Assembly (NCBI RefSeq): GCF_003815975.1
Contig: NZ_CP033932.1
Coordinates: 4,569,501-4,633,500, forward strand
DNA from: Chryseobacterium bernardetii
GTDB taxonomy: Bacteria; Bacteroidota; Bacteroidia; Flavobacteriales; Weeksellaceae
Direction of reading: 5' to 3'
DNA length: 64,000 nt
Shown: positions 46,938 through 56,104 of the stretch, piece after piece
Layout of the letters: every line of letters starts with the position of its first letter
Numbering within the stretch: position 1 is the stretch's first letter
Notes under the pieces: generated by a model
Seen by the model: only the letters and a program-made list of their open reading frames with translations
Told to the model about the DNA's origin: nothing
The model's database searches: none
Translations under genes and position numbers: made by a program

Positions 46938-47609
46938 ATTGCTAAATTACATTTGCAGATATTTTTATTTTTACGGTTACCCGTAAGATTATAATTTTTA
47001 TTAAAATTTGAATTTTGATGGTTTAGGTTTTAGATCGATCTGCCCTAAAAAATGTAAAGCTGTTTCGTCCAAGTGCTCCAATTCATACGGAGAAAAATTC
47101 CTTTTTTGATTAGGAAATCTTTAGACTAAATAGGATAAGAATTTCAATTCTATCTTTGTTGACAGCCAATTTGTTAAATTAGTGCTACTTCTCTAAAAAT
47201 ATAGCAAACATCCATATAAAAAGGACAAATATTTTATAAGTCAAAACTCTTGCAGATTAATTTTAAAATTATGAATAAAAAAGAAAGGCCAAATCAGTGC
47301 TGGCAAATAATCACACTAAAAATTTACCATTACAGATAAAAATAATTGGTTAGTAGGCGCGCGAAAGATTCGAACTACGAATTGAAATATTTTAAAATTA
47401 CAATCTCATGAAGATAACTTAACAGGAATCAAACAAAAAGAACAAAATCATAAACACTTTATTTTCAACCACATAACTCTAAGATATTTTCAATATCGTT
47501 ATAAAAATAGTTTGGATAGCCTACCAGCGAGTTCACAAACAGCTAAATGGCGCCAACTAAAGACAGTTAGCGCCATTTTTATTTTGCATAAGAATGAATA
47601 AATTTGTAA
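46938..47609. other. Intergenic region at the right edge of the conjugative module
   Basis: A 670-base AT-rich stretch without a gene. It contains a tRNA-3'-end-like string near 47358-47385 that does not fold (see rejected items), a region resembling the repeats near 60150 and 61440, and the hairpin repeat at 47545-47578 just before the insertion sequence. The junction between element and chromosome probably lies here. Confidence 0.5.
47545..47578. repeat. Hairpin repeat, copy 1
   Basis: AAATGGCGCCAACT pairs with AGTTAGCGCCATTT (one mismatch) around AAAGAC, followed by T-rich sequence. A similar hairpin lies at 60196-60229. It may act as a bidirectional terminator or be a small dispersed element. 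Confidence 0.75.
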
Positions 47610-47632
47610 GGATCAAGTGCAAAAGTTGGGGG

Positions 47633-48602
47633 CTAGGCAAAAAGTTTAGCTAATCTGAAGATAAAAAAGGTTCTGTCTTTTACTCCTCTGAGCTGCATTC
47701 TGAAGTTTTTTATTTTCGCATTGAAAGATTCAGCAGCAGCATTGGTGCTTCTTTGATCAAAGTAGTTGAGAATATTTCTATAATGATTCATTATTGTTTT
47801 TCTTAAGGTAGAAAAAGATTTAAAATCTGCTTCTTCCACATTTCTAAACCAATGGGCCAGTTTAGTCATTGCTACAGATTTCGAAATATTCTGGTTATAA
47901 ATTTTTCTAAGTCCATCAGTCAATTCATATGCCTGTTCCAGATCAGGATACTGGGTAAAAAGGATCGAAGCTCTTTGTTTCTGGGACAGAGTCCATTTCT
48001 CACGGCTTTTATATAGTAAATACCTGCTTCTTGCCAGGAGCTGTTTCCGGGTATCTCCGTTTGCAAAAACTTCTGTTTCAGCTGAGTGACTGTTAAAAGG
48101 ATTGTTTTCCATTTCAATAGCCTCCCAGCGATGCCTGATCCTGATCTCCTGAAGGGCCTCTATGGACAGCTTCTGAACATGAAAACGATCAATAACCTGT
48201 ACTGCATCAGGAAAGCAGCGTTGGGCAATACGCTTCATGGAACCCGCCATATCCAATGTAATTTCGTTTACCTTCATCCGAAGTTTTCTGCTGATCTTCA
48301 AAAGATGTGTGATGACAAAATCACTTTGGGTACCTTTTATCATAGCAACAATACTTCCTTTTCTCCCTTTTGCTTTTTTGGAGGTAAGAACGGTATAAAG
48401 TTCTCCATCAGATAATGCTACTTCGTCTAAAGATAAGGAGGCTGAGACATTTTCAGGGTAAATGATCCAGTCCTCTGCGTGCGGTTTTTGTTCCCAGCTA
48501 TGATATTCGCTGAGCTTATTCTTGTATTGCCTCTGGAAGCTCTTGCCTTTGATCCCGAAAAATTCTGCTATAACTTTTAGGGGAAGAGCTTTAGTGTCTG
48601 CT
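47633..48602 (-). CDS. ISL3-type transposase, catalytic part
   Basis: Reading from the A9 tract at about 48605-48613, the frame continues as KKKLADTKALPLKVIAEFFG ... LSDGELYTVLTSKKAKG ... to a stop at 47633. An initiating ATG occurs at 48341-48343, but homologous sequence extends upstream to the A-run, so it is more likely reached by a -1 frameshift. The domain is DDE_Tnp_ISL3: NEITLDMAGSMKRIA supplies the first Asp, VIDRFHVQKL the next, and STNAAAESFNAKIKNFR the Glu. Intact catalytic residues and a recent-looking target duplication suggest that it is active. Confidence 0.8.
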
Positions 48603-48945
48603 AATTTTTTTTTAAGAAGCCTGCTAAATCCTTTGTCATGCGTGTGCCTTTCGCTACAAGCTGCCAGTCTCTCTGAAGGATCTCACCGGAGGATTTATCT
48701 GTCCATCTTCTTCTTTTCACATGGAGCTTTACGATTTTACCCCGTAATGGATAATCATCTACAATGATTTCAGGTAAAAAGCCCTTGGATTCAAATCTCC
48801 TTTCTTTAAATTCATGGGGAATACTGTTTCTTTCTTCAAAATAAATATGAAGTTCTGCATCATGAGTTTCTGCTTTGAGGATATCAAAGTGCTCTACTAA
48901 AAATTCCGGAAGTAATAATTTAAGAAGGTCGTGATCGCTTAACAT
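48601..48945 (-). CDS. ISL3-type transposase, N-terminal region
   Basis: 114 residues (MLSDHDLLKLLLPEFLVEHF). It corresponds to the part called the ISAon1-family transposase N-terminal region, with a predicted nucleic-acid-binding fold. It ends at TTAAAAAAAAATTAG: nine A residues directly before the stop, where a -1 slip would join it to the catalytic part. The start lies 53 bases inside the right inverted repeat. Confidence 0.8.
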   Translation of the reverse strand: MLSDHDLLKLLLPEFLVEHFDILKAETHDAELHIYFEERNSIPHEFKERRFESKGFLPEIIVDDYPLRGKIVKLHVKRRRWTDKSSGEILQRDWQLVAKGTRMTKDLAGFLKKN

Positions 48946-49174
48946 GATGCAAAGATAAAACTACTTAACATTCCCCCCCCAACTTTTGAGACTGAGCCAT
49001 TTGTAAATGTTGGATATAAATTATTCAAAAAATTTAGAATCTAATAATTTTTAAGCATAAAATCAAATAAAGGGTTGACAAAGAATTTTACAGAGTTGGA
49101 AACTCGTAGAGATTTACATAAATAAAAGCGAAAAATTAAAAATCTATACTTTTAAACTGATGGTAAATGGTAAG

Positions 49175-49669
49175 TTAAATTAATATTTGATTCAATGCAC
49201 TTTTATAACACCCTAAAATAAATTCGGTATAATACAACTGTGCATCCAGTGCCTGGGTCTTATCATGAAGCTCTATGCGTTTGGAAAGTACAATCTCTCC
49301 TTTGTAACTGAATGAACAGAATGAATACACTTTAAATCCCGAATTTCTTACAGATCCAGCATATCCAGTAGAAGCAATTCCCCAATCTGTTCCAAATGAT
49401 TCAGCGACCTTTACAGCCATTGTATCAGCCATTTTTTGGGTTTCAAAACCATTTTCCTTAACTTCGATTTGATTTATATCTAAAAATTGAACTTTTTCAG
49501 GTAATGTAAAAGTCGTTATTCCTCCTTTGTAAAACAGTTTTGCATTAGCCATTTGGGAAAAAGCCAGCTGTATTAATCCCGAGGTTACGCTTTCTGCTAT
49601 AGAAACCGTTTCATTCATTGTAATGAGTGAAGTACTGATATAATCAAGTAAATTTTGCTGAAATTTCAT
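49175..49669 (-). CDS. CinA C-terminal-like amidohydrolase
   Basis: 164 residues from ATG 49667-49669 (MKFQQNLLDYISTS). The conserved TVSIAESVTSGLIQLAF (AESxTxG), YKGGITTFTLPEK and GIASTGYAGS motifs match the CinA C-terminal (PncC-type nicotinamide mononucleotide deamidase) domain. An upstream TTG at 49693 is possible but less likely. Some key residues of true PncC are altered (GPAG becomes GYAGS), so activity is uncertain. It is a typical flavobacterial stand-alone CinA-like protein. Confidence 0.75.
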   Translation of the reverse strand: MKFQQNLLDYISTSLITMNETVSIAESVTSGLIQLAFSQMANAKLFYKGGITTFTLPEKVQFLDINQIEVKENGFETQKMADTMAVKVAESFGTDWGIASTGYAGSVRNSGFKVYSFCSFSYKGEIVLSKRIELHDKTQALDAQLYYTEFILGCYKSALNQILI

Positions 49670-49722
49670 GGGGCTATTATTTATGTTGATCAAAAAAACT
49701 TTTATGCTGCTGAAATCGATAT

Positions 49723-49992
49723 TCAGATAACGTCATAATCATTCATGGTTGTAACAAAATAATGCTCAATCATTTCTCTGGCATTTCTACACATTGACAA
49801 AAGATCTTCTCTGGTCATATCTTCAAAAATAAAATCATCATGAACTTCAATAATAAACTCAGTCACTTTTTCGGTGTTCATCAGATCATAGGCCATTAAA
49901 TCATTTAAATTATCTAATCTACATTCTTCCTTAAAAAAAGGAAGTTTCCGGGTAATGGAATTCTTAAACTGAAAAAGGTGTATTGTTTTCAT
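49723..49992 (-). CDS. Hypothetical protein, paralogue of 59439-59702
   Basis: 89 residues, acidic and soluble, ending MNDYDVI. It is more than half identical by eye to the 87-residue protein at 59439-59702; shared blocks are MKTIHLF, PFFKEE, LMN, HDDF, DLLSMC and IEHYF. Both are single small genes with their own leader. No known domain is recognised. It appears to be a lineage-specific family, perhaps stress related from its neighbours. Confidence 0.65.
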   Translation of the reverse strand: MKTIHLFQFKNSITRKLPFFKEECRLDNLNDLMAYDLMNTEKVTEFIIEVHDDFIFEDMTREDLLSMCRNAREMIEHYFVTTMNDYDVI

Positions 49993-50500
49993 GACTTATG
50001 ATGTTAAAGTGATAATAAGAAAGTCTGTTTTGTATTTAAACATGTTGTTTACTCATAAATGTTCAAACAGTTTTATGGACTCAGTTGATGAAAATTTTTA
50101 TATATCTATCAATTCCTATAATATGGACGAAAACGACAGAAACCATGGGTCTCCATCCTTGATTAATTAAACCCTTTCGAAAACATATCTACTATTTTAT
50201 CGGGATTTAATATGCTCATTGTCAAAATTGAGAATCCTTAAGCCTACTAATTTTATATGTCGTATATTCGCTTTTTCACATCTTTCTTTATTACTACAAT
50301 GTTTTCAAATACGGGAGAACAGCCTGTTGTTTGATAAATATTTTCAACTGTTCACTATATTTCCTATCTAAAATTGCACTATTTATAGTGATATAAGCTT
50401 TATGGATTTTGTGAATTCCTGATTATTATACTACAAAGATGGCCGTTTAAGTGTTATACTAAGCTATATATATCCGGTATAATTTTACATATATCACACA
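49993..50500. other. AT-rich intergenic region
   Basis: 508 bases upstream of the 89-residue gene and downstream of the AraC gene. It contains the repeat AAAGATGGCCGTTT (50435-50448), shared with 56051. I see no gene. Confidence 0.5.
50435..50448. repeat. Repeat AAAGATGGCCGTTT, copy 1
   Basis: Identical to 56051-56064, with further similarity after it (AAGCTATATA at about 50460 and 56085). Both copies lie some 40 to 55 bases after the stop of a minus-strand gene, so it may be a 3' processing or termination element or a dispersed repeat. Confidence 0.6.
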
Positions 50501-51061
50501 TTATAAGTCTTCCAGATTTCCAAGACGTCTTTGTTTCAGCTGTTTATAAAATGAAGGGGAAAGTCCTGTAATTTTTTTAAACTGATTGGAGAGGTGGGCC
50601 ACGCTGCTGTAATTGAGTTTATAAGAGATTTCTGTAAGATTAAGTTCATCATATAACAGTAGTTCTTTTACCTTTTCTACTTTATTAATAATAATAAAAT
50701 GCTGGAGTGTCATTCCTTTCACTTCTGAAAAGGTATTAGCCAGATAGGTATAATCATAACCTAATTTTTCACTTACATAGTCTGAGAAATTTTCTTTTGG
50801 GAATTCATCTGAATAATGAATCATTTCTATCACTACATTCTTTATTTTCTCTATCAGGATACTTTTTTTATCATCTAATACTTCAAGTCCTGTTTTAAGC
50901 AAATTTTCTTTAAGGATCTGTCTTTGTTCTGAGCTAATATCATCCAATAATTCTACTGTCCCTAAATCAACGACAGCATTTTTAATGCCCAATCTTTCCA
51001 GTTCCTGATGGACAACCATTTTGCAGCGCAAACTTACCATATATTTTACATACAACTTCAT
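50501..51061 (-). CDS. AraC-family transcriptional regulator
   Basis: 186 residues. The N-terminal part is short and lacks a recognised ligand domain. The C-terminal AraC DNA-binding domain (about 80-180) has two HTH motifs: the first near FSDYVSEKLGYDYTYLANTF and the second in NLTEISYKLNYSSVAHLSNQ, followed by the signature FKKITGLSPSFYKQL. This form is common in Chryseobacterium. It may control the divergent genes starting at 51228. Confidence 0.85.
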   Translation of the reverse strand: MKLYVKYMVSLRCKMVVHQELERLGIKNAVVDLGTVELLDDISSEQRQILKENLLKTGLEVLDDKKSILIEKIKNVVIEMIHYSDEFPKENFSDYVSEKLGYDYTYLANTFSEVKGMTLQHFIIINKVEKVKELLLYDELNLTEISYKLNYSSVAHLSNQFKKITGLSPSFYKQLKQRRLGNLEDL

Positions 51062-51227
51062 CTCCCTTACTGTTTACATCCGTCAATTATTTCATTAACA
51101 GTCATTTATCCAAAGTTAGTGTATTAAATCGGAAATATCTATGATTTATACAACAAATTAAAAGACAATTGCAAAGCTTTCCTTTTTTAATGATTGAAAT
51201 TTACAGGTAACAAAAAAATATTTCACA

Positions 51228-51359
51228 ATGTCAAAAGAAAAAGACGGAAAAAAGAAATCAGATAAAACTCCACCCGCAAAATCTGCAAAAGAGAAACGGG
51301 AGGATAAAATGAGTAAACGAAGAGAAAGGGAACAAGAAGCCCGAAATACCGGCAACTAA
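51228..51359 (+). CDS. Small basic Lys-rich protein
   Basis: 43 residues (MSKEKDGKKKSDKTPPAKSA, ending NTGN), almost all charged and probably disordered, about 40 percent Lys/Arg. Its stop TAA is followed at once by the ATG of the GH130 gene, so the two are coupled. It may bind nucleic acid or membranes. I do not know a family. Confidence 0.6.
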   Translation: MSKEKDGKKKSDKTPPAKSAKEKREDKMSKRREREQEARNTGN

Positions 51360-52388
51360 ATGGTATCCTTGAAAAAAGATGGAATTATACTCAGAAAAAC
51401 AACATTAGACTTTGAGAGTGAAGGAGTTCTAAATCCTGCAGTCATTCAGGATAACGGAAAAATACATTTATTATACAGGGCTCTTGCCAGGAATAACTTA
51501 TCGAGTATCGGATACTGTATATTATCGGATTATAAGACTCCTGAAATACGGCTCAGCAATCCGGTTATTATCCCTGAATTTGAATACGAAAAACATGGTG
51601 TTGAAGATCCAAGAATTGTCAAAATCGATCACTTATTTTACCTTACTTATACCAGTTATGACGGGGTAAATGCATTGGGTGCACTTGCCGTATCTAAGGA
51701 TCTAATATCATGGCAAAAGCTAGGAATCATTGTGCCAAAAATTCCATACAAAAAGTTTAAGCTTTTAGCAGAATCTCAAGGTGAAATAGGAGAAAAGTAC
51801 AGACGTTTCAACAAACTCCCGCATACTCATATAAAGGATAAAGAGGTCTTCCTTTGGGATAAAAATGTGATATTTTTTCCAAGAAGAATTAATGGTAAGC
51901 TTTATTTTCTACAGCGCATAAGGCCTGATATCCAAATTGTAAGGATAGAAAATATTGAAGATCTGAATCCTGATTTCTGGAAAGACTACTTCCTTCATTT
52001 TAAAGAACATATTGTATTATCTCCCAAATATGAGCATGAAGTAAGCTATATTGGCGGTGGATGCCCCCCTATAGAAACTGAACATGGATGGCTTTTAATC
52101 TACCATGGTGTACATGATACCATTGAAGGATATGTTTACAGCGCATGTGCTGCTTTACTAGACCTTGATACTCCTGAAAAAGAAATTTCAAGACTTCCTT
52201 ATCCTCTTTTCAAGCCCGATGAAGAATGGGAACAGAAGGGAGAAGTGAACAATGTCTGCTTCCCTACCGGAGCCATCGTAGAAGGACATACACTCCATAT
52301 TTACTATGGCGCTGCAGACAAAAGAATAGCTATTGCTTCTTTAAGCATCCCTGAATTACTGAAGGAATTACTACAGTACACATCATAA
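51360..52388 (+). CDS. Glycoside hydrolase family 130 enzyme (mannoside phosphorylase-like)
   Basis: 342 residues. A five-bladed propeller is suggested by repeats such as NPAVIQDNGKIHLLYRAL, HGVEDPRIVKIDHLFYLTYT, FFPRRINGKLYFLQR, GGGCPPIETEHGWLLIYHGV and FPTGAIVEGHTLHIYYGAAD. These are GH130 signatures; members phosphorolyse or hydrolyse beta-mannosides. No signal peptide, so it acts in the cytoplasm. It precedes a GT4-type gene by 44 bases, a frequent pairing in Bacteroidetes that suggests turnover of a mannose-containing glucan. Confidence 0.9.
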   Translation: MVSLKKDGIILRKTTLDFESEGVLNPAVIQDNGKIHLLYRALARNNLSSIGYCILSDYKTPEIRLSNPVIIPEFEYEKHGVEDPRIVKIDHLFYLTYTSYDGVNALGALAVSKDLISWQKLGIIVPKIPYKKFKLLAESQGEIGEKYRRFNKLPHTHIKDKEVFLWDKNVIFFPRRINGKLYFLQRIRPDIQIVRIENIEDLNPDFWKDYFLHFKEHIVLSPKYEHEVSYIGGGCPPIETEHGWLLIYHGVHDTIEGYVYSACAALLDLDTPEKEISRLPYPLFKPDEEWEQKGEVNNVCFPTGAIVEGHTLHIYYGAADKRIAIASLSIPELLKELLQYTS

Positions 52389-52432
52389 TTGACTATTCTA
52401 TACTGAATGTCAGATTTAAAATAAATATCAAT

Positions 52433-54700
52433 ATGAATAAAAATATAAAATCAGAAGTGGAGGAAAAGACAAAAAGACAATCTTTACAAAGTAATAAAAA
52501 CACAATTTATCATATACCTGAAATTATCTTTATAAGCACTTTTCCTCCCAAGGTATGCGGTATTGCAACATACTGTCAGGACTTGGTACAATCCCTTAAA
52601 TTAAAATTCAGAGACTCATTTAGCATCAGCATCTGCCCAATGGAAACTGAGGATGAGCATTATCAATATGAAGATGATCCAGAATATCGCTTAAATACAT
52701 CCGATGCCGTATCTTATTTGGAGTTGGCTGATAAAATCAATAAGAATAACAATATTCAACTGGTTATGCTTCAGCATGAATTTGGATTTTTCAACGAAAC
52801 CCCCAACGGATTACTGCTTTTTCTTCAAAATACAGAAAAAGATATCATCATTACTTTTCACACCGTTCTACCAAAACCGGATCGGGAATTAAAAGAAAAG
52901 GTAAAAGAAATCAGCAGTTTTGTAAAATCTATTATTGTAATGACCAGTATTTCTGCGGATATACTGAACAATGATTATGATATACCACCTGATAAAATTA
53001 AAGTGATACCCCACGGCACCCATTTACTGCCATTTATCGATAAAATTTCACTGAAAGCGAAATACGGATTTAATGATAAAAAAGTTCTTTCAACATTTGG
53101 TTTATTGGGTTCTGGGAAAAATATTGAAACCACTTTAGAAGCTTTGCCTGAAATTATTACAAAAAACCCCGATGTAATGTTTCTGATTATTGGAAAAACG
53201 CATCCCGGCATCATTAAATATGAAGGTGAGAAATATCGTGATTTTTTGCAGGATACTATTAAAAGGCTCCATCTGGAAAAACATACTTACTTTATCAACC
53301 AGTACCTGCCTTTAGATGAGTTGTTGGATTATCTTCAGCTTACCAATATTTATCTTTTCACTTCAAAAGACAGAAATCAGGCAGTAAGTGGTACTTTTTC
53401 CTACGCCATCAGTTGTGGCTGCCCTGTGGTTTCCACTCCTATTCCCCATGCTTTGGAAGTACTGAATGAAGACCTGGGAATCATTATTGATTTTGAAGCT
53501 CCGAAACAGCTTGCTGTTGCCGTGAATACATTACTAAAAAATGAAACTGCACAGGAAAAATTACGGTCAAATAGTTTGGAAAAAATGGCTCCCACAGCCT
53601 GGGAGAATTCCTCTATTTCACATGCCCTATTATTTCAACAATATAGCAAAGATAACATGACATTACATTATGCATTCCCCATCATCAATCTCAGCCATAT
53701 CAAAAATATGACAACAGATTTTGGAATGATCCAGTTTTCTAAAATCAATAAACCTGATATCAATTCCGGGTATACTTTAGACGATAATGCCCGTGCTATG
53801 ATTGTAGCCTGCGGACATTACGGACTAAACAGAGATGAATCTGACCTAGATTTAATCTCAACCTATCTAAAATTTATTAAATTTTGTCAACAACCGGATG
53901 GTAGTTTTCTTAACTATGTAAATCAAAACAAGGAATTTGCTCAACAGAATTATGAAACCAATCTTGAAGATTCCAATGGAAGAGCTATCTGGGCACTGGG
54001 ATATCTTCTTTCAATAAAAGCAATCTTACCGCAGCAGTTTTCTGATGAAGCAGAATCAGTAATTGAAAAAAGCCTTCCATTGATTGAGAAAATCCATTCT
54101 ACCCGGGCAATGGGCTTTATCATCAAAGGACTGCATTATCAAAATTCAGAAATCAATATTCCATTATTGAAAAAGCTGGCCAATCGTCTGGTGAAAATGT
54201 ACCAGCACGAAAAACACAAAGACTGGCATTGGTTTGAAAGCTATCTGACCTATGGAAACAGTTTACTTCCCGAGGCTTTATTATGCGCATGGATTACTAC
54301 CAAAGACGAAATGTACAAGCAAATTGCCAATGAATCATTCAGATTTCTGCTTTCTAAAATATTTATTAAGGGCGGCATCAAAGTAATATCCAATAAAGGA
54401 TGGCTGCACAAAGAAACGATTAAAAGTCCAGAATCAATTGGTGGTGAACAGCCTATTGATGTTGCCTACACCATACTGGCCTTATCTACATTCTACAAGG
54501 TTTTTAAAGACGAAAAATATTTGCAGATGATGAGAAATGCTTTTAGTTGGTTTTTAGGAAAAAATCATTTGCATCAGATTATTTATAACCCTGCAACAGG
54601 AGGGTGTTATGATGGTCTTGAAGAGAAAAATGTGAATCTCAATCAGGGAGCGGAATCCACAGTAAGTTACCTCATGGCAAGGCTCTGTTTTCCAAAATAA
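52433..54700 (+). CDS. GT4 glycosyltransferase fused to a helical toroid-like domain
   Basis: 755 residues. The N-terminal GT-B domain (about 25-405) begins PEIIFISTFPPKVCGIATYC and holds TFGLLGSGKNIETTLEALPE, YTYFINQYLPLDEL-type sequence and the acceptor EAPKQLAVAV near 350. The C-terminal part (about 425-755) resembles an alpha/alpha toroid of glycosidases, with YTLDDNARAMIVACG, NGRAIWALGYLL, DWHWFESYLTYGNS and GGEQPIDVAYTILAL repeats. A two-activity enzyme that makes and trims a mannose-type oligosaccharide together with the GH130 protein is likely; the exact sugar is unknown. Confidence 0.85.
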   Translation: MNKNIKSEVEEKTKRQSLQSNKNTIYHIPEIIFISTFPPKVCGIATYCQDLVQSLKLKFRDSFSISICPMETEDEHYQYEDDPEYRLNTSDAVSYLELADKINKNNNIQLVMLQHEFGFFNETPNGLLLFLQNTEKDIIITFHTVLPKPDRELKEKVKEISSFVKSIIVMTSISADILNNDYDIPPDKIKVIPHGTHLLPFIDKISLKAKYGFNDKKVLSTFGLLGSGKNIETTLEALPEIITKNPDVMFLIIGKTHPGIIKYEGEKYRDFLQDTIKRLHLEKHTYFINQYLPLDELLDYLQLTNIYLFTSKDRNQAVSGTFSYAISCGCPVVSTPIPHALEVLNEDLGIIIDFEAPKQLAVAVNTLLKNETAQEKLRSNSLEKMAPTAWENSSISHALLFQQYSKDNMTLHYAFPIINLSHIKNMTTDFGMIQFSKINKPDINSGYTLDDNARAMIVACGHYGLNRDESDLDLISTYLKFIKFCQQPDGSFLNYVNQNKEFAQQNYETNLEDSNGRAIWALGYLLSIKAILPQQFSDEAESVIEKSLPLIEKIHSTRAMGFIIKGLHYQNSEINIPLLKKLANRLVKMYQHEKHKDWHWFESYLTYGNSLLPEALLCAWITTKDEMYKQIANESFRFLLSKIFIKGGIKVISNKGWLHKETIKSPESIGGEQPIDVAYTILALSTFYKVFKDEKYLQMMRNAFSWFLGKNHLHQIIYNPATGGCYDGLEEKNVNLNQGAESTVSYLMARLCFPK

Positions 54701-55579
54701 TTAGTTTACTTGTTTTTCAACCAGCAGCCAACCCTATGATAAAAACTCTGATATCAGTCATTTATCTGCAACTCTGTAATAAGACCTTAGGTTTATGATC
54801 TTTAAGATTTCTTCTTTTTCCAGTTCCAAATTTATACAATTATGGGCATAATCACAGATTTTTTCCCTTTTATAAAACATCACTCTCTCAGTAAGAAAAA
54901 GACTCCGGCTACTAACAATGTGTGATAACTGCAATATAAAAAACAAGCTGTAATACATAGGTTATAAAAACACCACCTTGTACTGCAGCAATTAAGTTAT
55001 ATTAAATTCCACGTCATGAACACAAATCATCATAAAGGTGAAAAATCTTTCAAATTCCTGAAAACTTGAATTTACAGTCAAAATAAATTTATAACTTTCT
55101 TGCAAAGAAAATTAAATATTACCACAGAATTGACGCATTAAAAAGTTATGCTTAAAAAATACCCTAAGAGCGTTAAAAATAAATGTATTATTTCTACTCC
55201 ATATACGACAATAATAAATAGAATCACATGACTTGCAGTATATTAATGTAATTTATTTAGATATACATTTACTGCTCATAATAGTTGTACATTCTCATTA
55301 GTACAATTGACTCTCCCCTAAAAAGGAGGGTTTTATTATACACATTCCTCCTAGGCATTACAAAGGTTAATATCAGTAGGATAATTAAATAGGACCTTAA
55401 CAAGTTTACTATATAAGTCTTTCCAGGATATGAATGTGATTATACCTCTACAGAAATCCACACATAATAGCGAGGATTTTTTATTTACACAGTTTTCGAT
55501 TTCTTTTGCAAGATGTAATGACTTTTGTATGGGAAATTATAATTGCTATCTGAGGGAAGAATGATAAAGTATAGAAATG
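54701..55579. other. Intergenic region with a truncated csbD copy
   Basis: About 880 AT-rich bases. Positions 54924-55073 resemble the csbD leader and start at 57571-57720. A weak hairpin (CTCC/GGAG) with TTTTATT lies near 55311-55336. A 66-codon minus-strand frame at 54758-54958 is not convincing. Confidence 0.5.
55016..55069 (+). pseudogene. Truncated csbD-like gene
   Basis: An 17-codon frame (MNTNHHKGEKSFKFLKT) matching the start of the CsbD-like protein at 57672 (MDTNHNKGNQSFKIPGD) and then stopping. The upstream 90 bases are also alike, so this is a duplicated and broken copy, not chance. The sequence after the stop no longer matches. Confidence 0.6.
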
Positions 55580-55819
55580 TTATGTTTTCTCAATAGCATA
55601 ATTATATATTGTATCTTCACTAAGATATAAATACAATCTTGTCTTAAAAATTCCTAAAAATGTTTTTTTCAAGATATAGACACGCTCTATTGTATGTAGC
55701 TTTTGTAACTGATAATCAGTCAGAAAACATTCTATATCATCTATATTTTTTCCAATTAATTGATCTTCTGATATAATATTCTGACTTTTATCGTGGAAGT
55801 AATATTTTTTACTAGTCAT
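55580..55819 (-). CDS. Small hypothetical protein
   Basis: 79 residues (MTSKKYYFHDKSQNIISEDQ ... NYAIEKT), soluble, with a beta-strand-rich C-terminus (RVYILKKTFLGIFKTRLYLYL). It stands alone and I do not recognise it. The length and codon use are compatible with a gene. Confidence 0.4.
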   Translation of the reverse strand: MTSKKYYFHDKSQNIISEDQLIGKNIDDIECFLTDYQLQKLHTIERVYILKKTFLGIFKTRLYLYLSEDTIYNYAIEKT

Positions 55820-56050
55820 ATCGATAAATAATTTTTATTTGCAAAATCTTTTTTCTGTTCAGAGTACTTCTTCAAACTTTTAAAGTATTGGCTTAACCCA
55901 AGTTGTGAACCAGTTTCTATGTTATCTCATTAGTTTTTATTTGATATTTCAATATTTGGGCAATACCTTTATAATCATGAGCCTTCAAACGTTTTTTGTG
56001 GCTTCATTTGATGAAATATATTCTATATCAACCATCATATCATATAAACT

Positions 56051-56064
56051 AAAGATGGCCGTTT
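56051..56064. repeat. Repeat AAAGATGGCCGTTT, copy 2
   Basis: See copy 1 at 50435-50448. This copy lies 41 bases beyond the stop of the CaCA antiporter gene. Confidence 0.6.
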
Positions 56065-56104
56065 CACTATATATCAAGCTATATAATGCATAACTTAAAT
56101 AGGT

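Larger units (their letters stand above)
47610..48998 (-). mobile_element. ISL3-type insertion sequence, complete (ISAon1-like)
   Basis: The element is 1389 bp. The imperfect inverted ends share AAAAGTTGGGGG plus flanking matches (18 of 23 positions by eye). The target duplication ATTTGTAA is present on both sides (47602-47609 and 48999-49006), the 8 bp typical of ISL3. One transposase is encoded on the minus strand in two overlapping frames. Confidence 0.9.

Noticed and set aside
47358..47385. String like a tRNA 3' end on the minus strand (GATTCGAAC)
   Set aside because: The T-stem does not pair and no acceptor or anticodon arm is present; at most a remnant.
54758..54958. 66-codon minus-strand frame
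   Set aside because: Its first half overlaps the csbD-like leader duplicated at 57571 and looks like a shadow; the rest has no support.
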